32,838 nucleotides of DNA, taken from Crocosphaera sp. (lineage in GTDB: Bacteria > Cyanobacteriota > Cyanobacteriia > Cyanobacteriales > Microcystaceae). Below, one piece after another: positions 15,854 to 23,776 of the stretch. The stretch lies in assembly GCA_030065205.1 (NCBI GenBank), contig JASJDN010000060.1:1-32838 (forward strand). The letters are read 5' to 3'. The translations under genes were made by a program, and so were the position numbers. The stretch's first letter is position 1. Each line of letters starts with the position of its first letter. Under the pieces are notes generated by a model. The model was given only the letters and a program-made list of their open reading frames with translations. It was not told where the DNA came from and made no database searches.

Positions 15854-16369
15854 AATTATCTGAAATAACCAGTGTTTGAATTAGCATTATCTATCCTACA
15901 TTGATGAATAAGTCAAGAAAATGGCTCCTAGTTATTAGTAAAACTTATCAAAAATTGAAATAAGAAACAAAATAAAAATATTTGCCTCTCTTTACAGAAC
16001 GCAATGTGTGAGAATTATTAGCAATAAGCAACGAGTTTACTGGGTTGTGGTATGATAGACGAGATTAAAAATCTGTAGCCAGTGTGTCTACTTTTAAAAA
16101 ATAAGCCAATATTCCCAATTTTGCGTGACTGAAGCCATCAGAGAAGACCCTAAAACCCACGATTAACCAAAAAATAGAGAAAAATTTGAGCATCTGTACT
16201 CAATTAGTGTAACTGGATATTAAGCTGCTCTTGACAAAAACAATTAAATATGGGTTGAGATAGTAATCAACGTAAGTGTAAGTACCCTGACGCGAAAACA
16301 GCCAAAACATGAGTGGTTTTTCGGCATTGAGCTAAAATCAAAAATAACAACAAAAAAGATAGAGACTCC
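15854..16369. other. 516-bp intergenic region upstream of clpP
   Basis: AT-rich and without a credible gene. It holds the divergent starts of the permease (minus) and clpP (plus). Features seen: a possible extended -10 (16048-16056), a consensus -35 TTGACA at 16231-16236 without a good -10, and a small hairpin AGATT/AATCT at about 16063-16075. Immediately before clpP there is only a weak ribosome site (AGAG). Confidence 0.5.
16048..16056 (+). promoter_or_regulatory. Candidate extended -10 promoter element upstream of clpP
   Basis: TGG followed directly by TATGAT makes an extended -10 (TGN-TATAAT type, 5/6 match). No clear -35 is found 17 bp upstream. If active, it would give a clpP leader of about 300 nt or a separate small transcript. 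Confidence 0.35.
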
Positions 16370-16981
16370 ATGATTCCAACCGTTATTGAAACCTCTGGCC
16401 GTGGTGAACGCGCCTTTGATATCTATTCCCGTCTCTTAAGGGAACGTATTGTCTTTCTGGGACAAGAGGTAAGAGACGAAAATTCTAATTTAATCGTCGC
16501 GCAGTTGTTATTCCTCGAAGCCGAAGATCCTGACAAAGACATTTACCTCTATATCAACTCTCCTGGAGGCTCTGTGTCGGCTGGATTAGGGATTTTTGAT
16601 ACCATGAATCAAATCCGTCCAGATGTCTGTACCATTTGTATTGGCTTAGCAGCGAGTATGGGAGCCTTTCTCCTCAGCGCAGGGACGAAAGGCAAGCGCA
16701 TGAGTCTTCCCAACTCTCGTATTATGATTCACCAACCTCTGGGTGGAGCGCAGGGACAAGCCACAGATATCGAAATTCAGGCCAAGGAAATTCTGTATCT
16801 TAAGGGACTGTTAAATAATCATTTGGCCAGTCATACCGGACAACCCTTAGATAAAATTGCTGAAGATACCGAACGGGACTTCTTTATGTCAGCAGAAGAA
16901 GCGCAAGAATATGGATTAATCGATCAGGTGATTAACCGTCGTCCGTCTGCGAGTAATCCTCCCGTCGTTGCTGATTCTTAG
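16370..16981 (+). CDS. clpP: ATP-dependent Clp protease proteolytic subunit
   Basis: Serine peptidase that forms a tetradecameric chamber and degrades proteins fed by ClpC/ClpX. Complete at 203 aa. Catalytic triad: Ser96 in AASMGAF, His121 in MIHQPLGG and Asp170 in TERDFF; oxyanion loop NSPGGSVS at 63-70. Cyanobacteria carry several clpP paralogues and the inactive clpR; this one retains the full triad, so it is an active ClpP rather than ClpR. The start [17 protein letters not shown] is the usual family start. The stop codon TAG (16979-16981) is made of the two last bases of a duplicated TTA and the first base of an inserted repeat element. No clpX or clpR partner is adjacent. Confidence 0.97.
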   Translation: MIPTVIETSGRGERAFDIYSRLLRERIVFLGQEVRDENSNLIVAQLLFLEAEDPDKDIYLYINSPGGSVSAGLGIFDTMNQIRPDVCTICIGLAASMGAFLLSAGTKGKRMSLPNSRIMIHQPLGGAQGQATDIEIQAKEILYLKGLLNNHLASHTGQPLDKIAEDTERDFFMSAEEAQEYGLIDQVINRRPSASNPPVVADS

Positions 16982-17111
16982 AGACTGTTTATACATAGAG
17001 TCTTAAGACGGTAAGGTGGGCAAGTCAAAGACTTATCTAAACTAACTTCACCCTTGAAAACCTTGCCCACCCTATACAATTCGTTGTTATTATTTCTTTA
17101 GGAACAGTCTC
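16981..17111. mobile_element. 131-bp MITE-like element inserted at the clpP stop codon
   Basis: Terminal inverted repeats GAGACTGTT (16981-16989) and AACAGTCTC (17103-17111) are exact complements, and both ends are flanked by TTA (16978-16980 and 17112-17114), consistent with a 3-bp target duplication of the TNA type seen with the IS5/IS1031 group. An internal perfect stem GGTGGGCAAG (17015-17024) / CTTGCCCACC (17062-17071) lies inside. There is no transposase frame. Removing the element and one TTA restores TCT-TAG-TCT, so the ancestral clpP stop was also TAG. The element is probably non-autonomous; the family assignment is inference. Confidence 0.7.
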
Positions 17112-17213
17112 TTAGTCTCCACTTGTTAATAGTCAATCGTTAGGCTTAATGGTAATTTAATCAACAATTAACCTTAAGCTATGTCACTATTAACGAATCA
17201 TCAAAGATAAAAT

Positions 17214-18980
17214 ATGTTCAAACTATTAGGAGAAAAATTTTATCAATGGCGAAAAATGCTACTCATTCCTGCAACAGTAGCAGGGTTGGTGATTGGTGCT
17301 AATTTGACAGGCATATTAGAACCCTTAGAATTATTAACGTTTGATCAATTCTTTCGTTGGCGATCGCAAGAAGATTTTCCTTTTCTGAAGCCGACGGAAA
17401 AAGTTGATCCGAGAATTGTTATTGTTACTATCGATGAATCAGATATTATTACGTTAAAACAATGGCCCCTTTCCGATGCTCAACTGGCTCAACTGATTAA
17501 CATTATTAAGGAAGAAGAACCCAAGGTTATTGGTTTAAATATTTTCCGAGATTTTCCCGTTGCACCTGGAACTGAAGACTTAAATCGTGTCTTTAGGAAT
17601 ACTCCTAATTTAATTGGGATTGAAAAAGTCATTGGGGATACTATTAAACCTCCTGCTATTTTATCAGAATTAGAACAAGTGGGCTTCGTTGATTTGGTGC
17701 TGGATAATGATGGAAAAATACGAAGAGATTTATTATCCATAACTTCTGAAGAATTTGGACAAAAATTAAGTTTCAGCCTCACCTTAGCCTTAACTTATTT
17801 AAAAGAAGAAGATATTATCCCTCGATTAAGTGAGTCTTCTCGAAATGAAGATGAAATCATTGTTGGAAAAGCCCACTTATTTCCTCTCAAAAAAAATTCT
17901 GGTAATTATATCAATATAGATAATGGAGGTTATCAGATTTTACTTAATTACCGTGGGGGTAAGAAAAGTTTTCAGACTATTTCTATTTTAGACGTTCTTA
18001 GTCAACAGTATCCAGACAATTTATTTCGTGATCGCTTAGTTTTAATTGGAGGGACAGCAGCGAGTATTCAACCCTCTTTATTTACTCCTTATGATCGTTC
18101 TTATCCCACTTCAGGGACAATTATTCAAGCCAATGCGATTAGTCAAGTTTTAAGTGCAGCATTAGATGATCGTCCTTTACTAAAAGTTTGGTCAGAGCCG
18201 TTAGAATGGTTATGGATTTTAACCTGGACAAGCACAGGGATGTTCGCGACTTATATTCTTTTTAATAAAAATAGTTTCCAATATAATACTGTTATTAAAT
18301 GGAGTGTATTTATAGCCAGCAATTCTGTTTTAGGATTACTGTTAATTGCTAGTAATTATCTTCTATTTTTACAAGGTTGGTGGGTACCGACGATTAGCCC
18401 TTTGATTGCTATTGTTGGCTCATCAATGATTGTTATAGTTGATCAATGGAAATATTTAGCCACCTTTGATAGTTTAACTCAAATTCCTAACCGTTTCTAT
18501 TTTGATAAAGTCTTAGAACAAACCTGTTTATTAAATCAGTTATTTCGTCGAGAAACCTCATTAATTTTATGTGATATTGATCATTTCAAACAATATAATG
18601 ATACCTATGGCCATCCGGCCGGCGATCGCTGTTTACAAAACGTAGCTCAAGCGATTCGTATTGCTATTCGTAGCAGTGATTTTGTCGCTCGTTATGGAGG
18701 AGAGGAATTTGCTATTATTTTACCTAAAACCGATAGCAAAGAGGCGAAAAAAGTGGCTCAGAGGATCTTAAGAAAAGTGAAGTTTTTAAAGATTGATCAT
18801 CGTCGTTCCTTAACTAGCAATTATGTTACTCTGAGTTGTGGGGTTTCTAGTTTACGTCTAGAGGATCAGTCTTTCCTTAAAACATTAATTCAGCAAGCAG
18901 ATATCGCCCTTTATAAAGCTAAAGAGCAAGGGAGAAATAGAGTCATTAGTTATGACTCTTTATTGGTGACTGAAAGCTAA
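17214..18980 (+). CDS. CHASE2-domain diguanylate cyclase
   Basis: 588-residue signalling protein that should make cyclic di-GMP from two GTP. N-terminal membrane segment about 15-33; extracytoplasmic CHASE2 sensor domain about 35-320 (DPRIVIVTIDESDI at 65-78, DRLVLIGGTAAS at 273-284); three membrane helices at about 332-350, 362-385 and 391-410; GGDEF domain about 415-583. The active-site motif is GGEEF (495-499), with metal residues Asp454 and Asp456 in CDIDHFK. RSSD (486-489), five residues before GGEEF, is an intact inhibitory I-site, so product inhibition is expected. No EAL or HD-GYP domain is present. It is convergent with the glycosyltransferase gene, with only 3 bp between stops. The ligand of the CHASE2 domain is unknown. 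Confidence 0.94.
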   Translation: MFKLLGEKFYQWRKMLLIPATVAGLVIGANLTGILEPLELLTFDQFFRWRSQEDFPFLKPTEKVDPRIVIVTIDESDIITLKQWPLSDAQLAQLINIIKEEEPKVIGLNIFRDFPVAPGTEDLNRVFRNTPNLIGIEKVIGDTIKPPAILSELEQVGFVDLVLDNDGKIRRDLLSITSEEFGQKLSFSLTLALTYLKEEDIIPRLSESSRNEDEIIVGKAHLFPLKKNSGNYINIDNGGYQILLNYRGGKKSFQTISILDVLSQQYPDNLFRDRLVLIGGTAASIQPSLFTPYDRSYPTSGTIIQANAISQVLSAALDDRPLLKVWSEPLEWLWILTWTSTGMFATYILFNKNSFQYNTVIKWSVFIASNSVLGLLLIASNYLLFLQGWWVPTISPLIAIVGSSMIVIVDQWKYLATFDSLTQIPNRFYFDKVLEQTCLLNQLFRRETSLILCDIDHFKQYNDTYGHPAGDRCLQNVAQAIRIAIRSSDFVARYGGEEFAIILPKTDSKEAKKVAQRILRKVKFLKIDHRRSLTSNYVTLSCGVSSLRLEDQSFLKTLIQQADIALYKAKEQGRNRVISYDSLLVTES

Positions 18981-18983
18981 GGA

Positions 18984-20162
18984 CTATTGTTTAATTTCTG
19001 GAACATAATTAATAATTTTTTCGGCTCTTTTTTCCCAAGAAAATTCTTTTCCATATTTAATATTTTCTGTATATCCAGTTAGTTCTCTTGGATAAATTTC
19101 TAAAGCTTTTTTAATAGATTGAGCGAAAATATTGGCATCATCAGGGGGACACCAAACAGCCATCGGTACCGTCTCTTTGAAAGACATTAACGGAGGAATT
19201 TCTGTGGCAACAATGGGAGTTCCTGATGCTAAATACTGGAAAAACTTAACAGGATTTGTAAAATTCGCTGACTTACCAGAAAGATGAGGATGGGCTAAAA
19301 TATCAGCAGCTTGAAAAAGACTAATTAAACGCGATCGCGGGACAATCCAACCTAAAAAATCAATGTTTTCGACTTGTTTACTTTGGGCTAATGCTTGATA
19401 AGATTTAACCTGTTCGTCTGTTCCTCCTGTAATAGAAAATTGAATGGTTGGTAACAGTTTAGCCACATCAATTAATAAATCAACCCCCTTAAAAGGGTAA
19501 AGTGCGCCAGAATAAATTACTAAGTTTTCACGATTATTTTTTAATAATTGTTTGCGCCATTGTTGAGCCTCATCTGGCTGTCTTTCTAAGAAAGTTTGGT
19601 TAAACCCATTATGTAACCAAATGGCTTTTTCTGGGGGCATTCCTGCCTCAATCATACTCTGTCTAGTTAACTCAGATTGAGTCACACATACTCGAAAATA
19701 AGGATGATTAACAATCTCTTTTTCAAACGGATGTTCAGCAAAATAATGACGTTCAAAAATAGTCGGTATTTGATTTTTTACTGCAGCTTTAACAAAATTC
19801 CAATTTCTCGTATGCACTGCATTAATCTTATTTTTAAGATGAAAGGGGAAATAATATTTACAGACCAAACTACTCTCATTCAAACGATTAATTCCTTTAC
19901 GGATAAGATTAGGAATCAATAGAGGTAAGAGATTTAAGCGATCTTGAGTATCATAAAACTCAATAAAATCATCACTGGGTTTTTGTAAGTGAAAAGGAGA
20001 AAATAACGACCCGATTGTTAAGTCAGAGGTGGGATTATCAGGGTAAGCTAAAATCGTCTGATAACCCAGATTAGCCATCGCATTCGCACACATAACATCG
20101 TGAATTTCATGAGCAGAATCCGGTTGTTGTGAAAGGTGACTATAAACTAAATAATATTTCAT
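18984..20162 (-). CDS. Glycosyltransferase, GT4 family
   Basis: 392-residue retaining glycosyltransferase with two Rossmann-like halves (GT-B). The N-terminal acceptor half begins MKYYLVYSHLSQQPDSAHEIHD; the linker and donor half contain VIYSGALYPFKGVDLLIDV (about 214-232) and the nucleotide-sugar-binding stretch FTNPVKFFQYLASGTPIVATE (about 302-322), where Lys replaces the first Glu usually seen in the EX7E motif. It is soluble or peripheral, with no signal peptide. The product could be a surface polysaccharide or glycolipid; the neighbours do not say. It is divergent from the lipoprotein gene (123 bp). Confidence 0.9.
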   Translation of the reverse strand: MKYYLVYSHLSQQPDSAHEIHDVMCANAMANLGYQTILAYPDNPTSDLTIGSLFSPFHLQKPSDDFIEFYDTQDRLNLLPLLIPNLIRKGINRLNESSLVCKYYFPFHLKNKINAVHTRNWNFVKAAVKNQIPTIFERHYFAEHPFEKEIVNHPYFRVCVTQSELTRQSMIEAGMPPEKAIWLHNGFNQTFLERQPDEAQQWRKQLLKNNRENLVIYSGALYPFKGVDLLIDVAKLLPTIQFSITGGTDEQVKSYQALAQSKQVENIDFLGWIVPRSRLISLFQAADILAHPHLSGKSANFTNPVKFFQYLASGTPIVATEIPPLMSFKETVPMAVWCPPDDANIFAQSIKKALEIYPRELTGYTENIKYGKEFSWEKRAEKIINYVPEIKQ

Positions 20163-20285
20163 GAAAATAACAATAATAGAAATAAACTAAATTCTAGCAA
20201 ATCTTAACTCTAATTATTAGAGTTTTGGCAACGCAACTGATATAGTCAGAGATGGACTGATATTGCCATCATAGGAGAGTAAGCA

Positions 20286-21833
20286 GTGTTTCGGTTAAAT
20301 CAGCGATCGCCATTAATCAAGTTTCTATCTAGTTCACTATTAATTGGCCTTCTCAGTTGGGGGTTAGTGGGGTGTAGCGATCGCTTAGAAGCGTCTTCCC
20401 CAGTGCGAGAACCAGCTTCTGTTCCTGTGACCACCAGTAAATTAACCGAAGTAGCACCCCCGACAGTCATTCAAGAACTCAAAGAGATTTTAGCCCAATA
20501 TCATCCCCAAGTAACCATTATTAGCCCCAAACCGCAACAAATGTTCTCAGAAACCAATGTTTCTGTAGAACTGGAGGTGAAAGATTATCCCCTATTCAAA
20601 GACGAAACCCTAGGACTTGGCCCCCATTTACATCTGATTGTGGATAACGAACCTTATCGGGCCGTTTATGATGTAGATGAACCGATTATTTTAGAGAATT
20701 TAACCCCTGGAACCCATACTATCCGCGTGTTTGCCTCTCGTCCTTGGCACGAAAGTTTTAAAAATGAAGGGGCCTACGCACAAACGAGTTTTAGTGTCTT
20801 CACGAAAACAGAAGATAACGCCCCCTCTGCTTCTCTTCCTCTGTTAACTTATAGTCGTCCCAAAGGAAGTTACGGGGCCGAACCCATCATGTTAGATTTT
20901 TATCTAACCAATGCACCCTTACATTTTGTGGCACAAAGCGATCCCGATGATGATATCGTGGATTGGCGGATTAAAGCCACCATTAATGGGGAAAGCTTCT
21001 TAATTGATACTTGGCAACCCATTTATTTAAACGGGTTTGAACCAGGAAAGAATTGGGTACAGTTAGAATTTATTGATGAACAAGGGGAGGAAGTCAATAA
21101 CGCTTTTAACGATACCGTCAGAGTTATTAACTATGAACCCAAAGGAGAGGATACCCTCTCAAAACTGATACGAGGAGAACTATCGGTTGAAGTCGCGCGT
21201 TCAGTGGTTGACCCCAATTATGTGTATACCTTAGAACCGGAACCCACTGAGGAAAGTCTTCCCGTTGAAACAGTCGAAGAGGTTATTGAAGCAGAGGAAC
21301 AACCCGAAGAAGTAACTGAAACCGTTGAAGAGGTTATTGAAGCAGAGGAACAACCCGAAGAAGTGACTGAAACCGTTGAAGAAGTTATTGAACCTCAAGA
21401 GTCCGCATCTGAACCCATAACCAGTCCTAGTTCTCAAAGCATGACAGAAGAAGAAAGCGAACCGGTGGAGGTTTCCTCCGACAGTGTGACAGAAGAAAAT
21501 GAAACGCCAAAACCCTCCTCTGAAGAGACAGTTACAGAAGAGATAGAAACCTCTCAAGAAACTGTAGATACTTTGTCAGCAACAGAAACCGCAGAGGAAC
21601 CAGAAGAGGTTGTTAATGATAACATCTCTGTTCAAGACTCATCAGCAACAGTAATGAAAGAACCCTTAACGGTATCAGGGATGATAGAGTCTCAAGCCAT
21701 TAATCCTTCTTCTGAGGAGACTACTCTAGCAGAGCAACCTCAATGGCTTAACAATTTCCTCAATGTTTTCAAAAAAATTGATTTAAGTGGGGTGACCAAC
21801 TTGATTGATCAGGTAAAAGGGAAGTTAGGGTAG
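20286..21833 (+). CDS. Lipoprotein with acidic repeat-rich C-terminal half, unknown function
   Basis: 515-residue protein I do not recognise as a named family. The N-terminus is a lipoprotein signal: basic start, hydrophobic residues 15-28, and lipobox LVGC with the lipidated Cys at 30. Residues about 65-160 form a beta-rich domain (GPHLHLIVDNEPYRAVYD, TPGTHTIRVFASRPWHES) resembling an Ig-like/DUF4399-type module; a second beta domain follows at about 185-290. From about 315 to 480 it is very acidic and disordered, with two and a half copies of a 17-residue unit TVEEVIEAEEQPEEVTE. The last 30 residues (WLNNFLNVFKKIDL, then a short helix) look amphipathic. The start is GTG at 20286, supported by AGGAG at 20273-20277 with 8-nt spacing. 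It is probably anchored at a membrane face with a flexible acidic arm. Confidence 0.85.
   Translation: MFRLNQRSPLIKFLSSSLLIGLLSWGLVGCSDRLEASSPVREPASVPVTTSKLTEVAPPTVIQELKEILAQYHPQVTIISPKPQQMFSETNVSVELEVKDYPLFKDETLGLGPHLHLIVDNEPYRAVYDVDEPIILENLTPGTHTIRVFASRPWHESFKNEGAYAQTSFSVFTKTEDNAPSASLPLLTYSRPKGSYGAEPIMLDFYLTNAPLHFVAQSDPDDDIVDWRIKATINGESFLIDTWQPIYLNGFEPGKNWVQLEFIDEQGEEVNNAFNDTVRVINYEPKGEDTLSKLIRGELSVEVARSVVDPNYVYTLEPEPTEESLPVETVEEVIEAEEQPEEVTETVEEVIEAEEQPEEVTETVEEVIEPQESASEPITSPSSQSMTEEESEPVEVSSDSVTEENETPKPSSEETVTEEIETSQETVDTLSATETAEEPEEVVNDNISVQDSSATVMKEPLTVSGMIESQAINPSSEETTLAEQPQWLNNFLNVFKKIDLSGVTNLIDQVKGKLG
21270..21392. repeat. 51-bp in-frame tandem repeat inside the lipoprotein gene
   Basis: Unit 1 is 21270-21320, unit 2 is 21321-21371 and a partial third unit runs 21372-21392. 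Each full unit encodes 17 residues (TVEEVIEAEEQPEEVTE). The DNA copies are almost identical, which points to recent duplication or ongoing slippage. Confidence 0.9.
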
Positions 21834-21851
21834 TAAATTATGCTCAAAATC

Positions 21852-21879
21852 TTGACATATCTAAAAGGATAATTAAAAT
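21852..21879 (+). promoter_or_regulatory. Sigma-70-type promoter for the exported 202-residue protein
   Basis: A perfect -35 TTGACA (21852-21857), a 16-bp spacer and the -10 TAAAAT (21874-21879, 5/6) predict a start near 21886 and a leader of about 90 nt. The -10 overlaps one arm of the inverted repeat AGGATAATT (21866-21874) / AATTATCCT (21903-21911), which could serve as an operator or a leader hairpin. Confidence 0.5.
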
Positions 21880-21974
21880 TTAGAGGTCTTTCTTGGGAAC
21901 TAAATTATCCTGAAAGGTGTCAGAAGACAATTTACTCAATATAGTTTACCCAATTAGGTTGGAGTGAGGTCATC

Positions 21975-22583
21975 GTGTTTATGAAACACTCACATTTATT
22001 TGCAGGGTTAGCTCTTGGCTTATCCTTAATGGGAATTTCTCCCGCTCAAGCAGAACCTGCTCAAAAAGAAGTTCTCATCAGTCAGTTAGCTGGCCATGAA
22101 CTTGAAGATCCCATCGATGTTTATCGTCAAGAATGGTTAGACTTCAAATTTGATGAATATATCATCGGTCGCATTCGTGGTGTTACCGGAGATGTGGCTC
22201 AAATTCAGATCATTTCTGCTGGTAATAGCAAAGATGCTCACGTCAGAGTCACTCATGACGTAGGTTTTACCACCGGAGAGCGGGATGTTTGGCACGTAAC
22301 TGCTCAAATGCCTCATTTATGGCCTAATCTTGTGGCTGGTTCCGATGTCATCATGAAAGTTGAAGATGGTGAATTCGTTGTCGTTAGCGATAAGCGTTCT
22401 TACTACCGCGCACAACAAGTTTACTCTCGTCCCTATTGGGTATCTCGCTTAGACTTACGCGAAGTTCCTGAAGTCGTACGCACTAATATCAGTTGGGACC
22501 GTCCTGATGTTAGTTTACCTCCTTTAGAAGAAAATCAAGCTGAGATTGCACCTCCTCCCGAGCCTGTTCCTGGTATGTGGTAA
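21975..22583 (+). CDS. Exported protein of unknown function
   Basis: 202-residue protein with a clear signal peptide (KHS, hydrophobic core LFAGLALGLSLMGI, cleavage after AQA near residue 27), followed by a mature domain of mixed beta structure (IIGRIRGVTGDVAQIQIISAG, GSDVIMKVEDGEFVVVSD) and a Pro/Glu-rich tail ending VPGMW. The beta pattern resembles a small barrel, but I cannot name it. I believe it belongs to a cyanobacteria-restricted set of hypothetical proteins. Two starts are possible: GTG 21975 with GAGG 5 nt upstream, and ATG 21981 (MKHSHLF), which gives a more conventional signal peptide. It is monocistronic, has a strong predicted promoter and ends in a bidirectional terminator. 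Confidence 0.85.
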   Translation: MFMKHSHLFAGLALGLSLMGISPAQAEPAQKEVLISQLAGHELEDPIDVYRQEWLDFKFDEYIIGRIRGVTGDVAQIQIISAGNSKDAHVRVTHDVGFTTGERDVWHVTAQMPHLWPNLVAGSDVIMKVEDGEFVVVSDKRSYYRAQQVYSRPYWVSRLDLREVPEVVRTNISWDRPDVSLPPLEENQAEIAPPPEPVPGMW

Positions 22584-22647
22584 GGTTGGTGTTATCAGGG
22601 AGTTAGAGAATTTGGTGACAAGAGCAAAATTTAATTATTGGTAAAAT

Positions 22648-22698
22648 AAAGGCGGTACTTACGAGAAAATTGTTAAGTACCGCCTTTAATTATTTTTT
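22648..22698. terminator. Bidirectional rho-independent terminator
   Basis: AAAGGCGGTACTTA (22648-22661) and TAAGTACCGCCTTT (22674-22687) form a perfect 14-bp stem with a 12-nt loop, followed by AATTATTTTTT on the plus strand and preceded by A-rich sequence that gives T-rich RNA on the minus strand. It lies between convergent genes and should end both; it sits 2 bp from the stop codon of the zinc-ribbon gene. Confidence 0.9.
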
Positions 22699-23082
22699 CA
22701 AACGAAAAACATTCAAGGCTTGAGATAATAATTTAGGTTGAGAAAAATTATCCTTAAATTTCTTGAATTCTCCTGCATCAAACCAAATCCCTTGACATTG
22801 TGGACAGGTTTCATACCAAATTGGATGTTTATCAAGGTCAAACATTTTGAGCATTGAAATATCACAATGGGGACAAGGGATATGAGTGTCTAAGACTTCT
22901 TTTTGGTTATCCCTCAGTCTTCCAATATCAATGTTTTCTGAACCCTTAAGCTGTTTGAGGTTTTCTGCTTCTGAAGAGTCAAACCAAATACCATTACATT
23001 GACAGCAGCGATCAACTTCGATATCCTCATAAATAATTGCTTCTAGTTTTCCTCTACACTTAGGACATCTTAATAACTTCAT
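22690..23082 (-). CDS. Double zinc-ribbon (zf-TFIIB type) protein
   Basis: 130-residue protein made of two similar zinc ribbons. The first has CPKC near the N-terminus and CCQCNGIWFDSSE at about 26-38; the second has CPHC near 70 and CPQCQGIWFDAGE at about 93-105. The CxxCxGIWFDxxE half-motif is the hallmark of the zf-TFIIB family of small bacterial proteins of unknown role. A short basic tail follows. Nothing indicates DNA binding beyond the fold. It is the only gene on its transcription unit, convergent with the exported protein gene and divergent from coaE (87 bp). Confidence 0.9.
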   Translation of the reverse strand: MKLLRCPKCRGKLEAIIYEDIEVDRCCQCNGIWFDSSEAENLKQLKGSENIDIGRLRDNQKEVLDTHIPCPHCDISMLKMFDLDKHPIWYETCPQCQGIWFDAGEFKKFKDNFSQPKLLSQALNVFRLKK

Positions 23083-23169
23083 TTTATTTCTCTGCGGTTA
23101 GGGTGTCTGAATTTTATCAAATGTTTTTAATCATTCCTTAAAATTCTAAGCTTATTTTCGGTTTTAACT

Positions 23170-23766
23170 ATGAATGAACCTTCAAAACGAATGATTGGCT
23201 TAACAGGAGGAATCGGAACCGGAAAAACGACGGTTTCCCATTATTTAGCCACGGTTTGTCACATCAAAGTTTTGGATGCTGATAGTTATGCAAGGGAAGC
23301 TGTTCAGAAGAATTCCCCTATTTTACAAAATATAAAAGAACGATATGGAACAGATATTTGTTTAGATAATGGGGAATTAGATCGAAAAAAATTAGGGAAT
23401 ATTATTTTTAATGATTCTGAAGAAAAAGAATGGTTAGAAAGTCAGATTCATCCCTATGTTAGACAAAGATTCCAAGAAGAGATGGAAAAATCTCAAGAGC
23501 AAATTATTGTCTTAGATATTCCCTTATTATTTGAATCTAAATTAACTTATTTAGTGACAGAAATTTGGGTCGTTTCTTGTTCTTATGAACAGCAATTAAA
23601 ACGAATAATGAATAGGAATCATCTCACTGAAAAAGAAGCGATCGCTCGCATTAAAAGCCAACTACCCATTGAAGAAAAAGTCAAGAAAGCTGATGTCGTT
23701 ATTGATAATTCTTCTACCTTAGAAATATTATATCAACAAATTGAGCAACAACTAAATAATGAATAA
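23170..23766 (+). CDS. coaE: Dephospho-CoA kinase
   Basis: Last step of coenzyme A synthesis: ATP-dependent phosphorylation of the 3'-hydroxyl of dephospho-CoA. 198 aa, complete. P-loop GGIGTGKTT at 13-21; LDADSYAREAV at 35-45; the family's IHPYVRQRF motif and VLDIPLLFE at about 115-123. The cytoplasmic P-loop kinase fold is intact. It is convergent with the transporter gene, with 10 bp between stops. Confidence 0.97.
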   Translation: MNEPSKRMIGLTGGIGTGKTTVSHYLATVCHIKVLDADSYAREAVQKNSPILQNIKERYGTDICLDNGELDRKKLGNIIFNDSEEKEWLESQIHPYVRQRFQEEMEKSQEQIIVLDIPLLFESKLTYLVTEIWVVSCSYEQQLKRIMNRNHLTEKEAIARIKSQLPIEEKVKKADVVIDNSSTLEILYQQIEQQLNNE

Positions 23767-23776
23767 TCTTATAAAA

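Noticed and set aside
16108..16165. GTG-started 13-codon frame ending at 16165 upstream of clpP
   Set aside because: No ribosome site, very short and no supporting feature.
16231..16259. TTGACA as clpP promoter
   Set aside because: The -35 is perfect, but no -10 better than 3/6 lies at 16-19 bp spacing, so I do not list it as a promoter.
20226..20268. Weak hairpin TGGCAA/TTGCCA before the lipoprotein gene
   Set aside because: Only six base pairs over a 31-nt loop; not distinguishable from chance.
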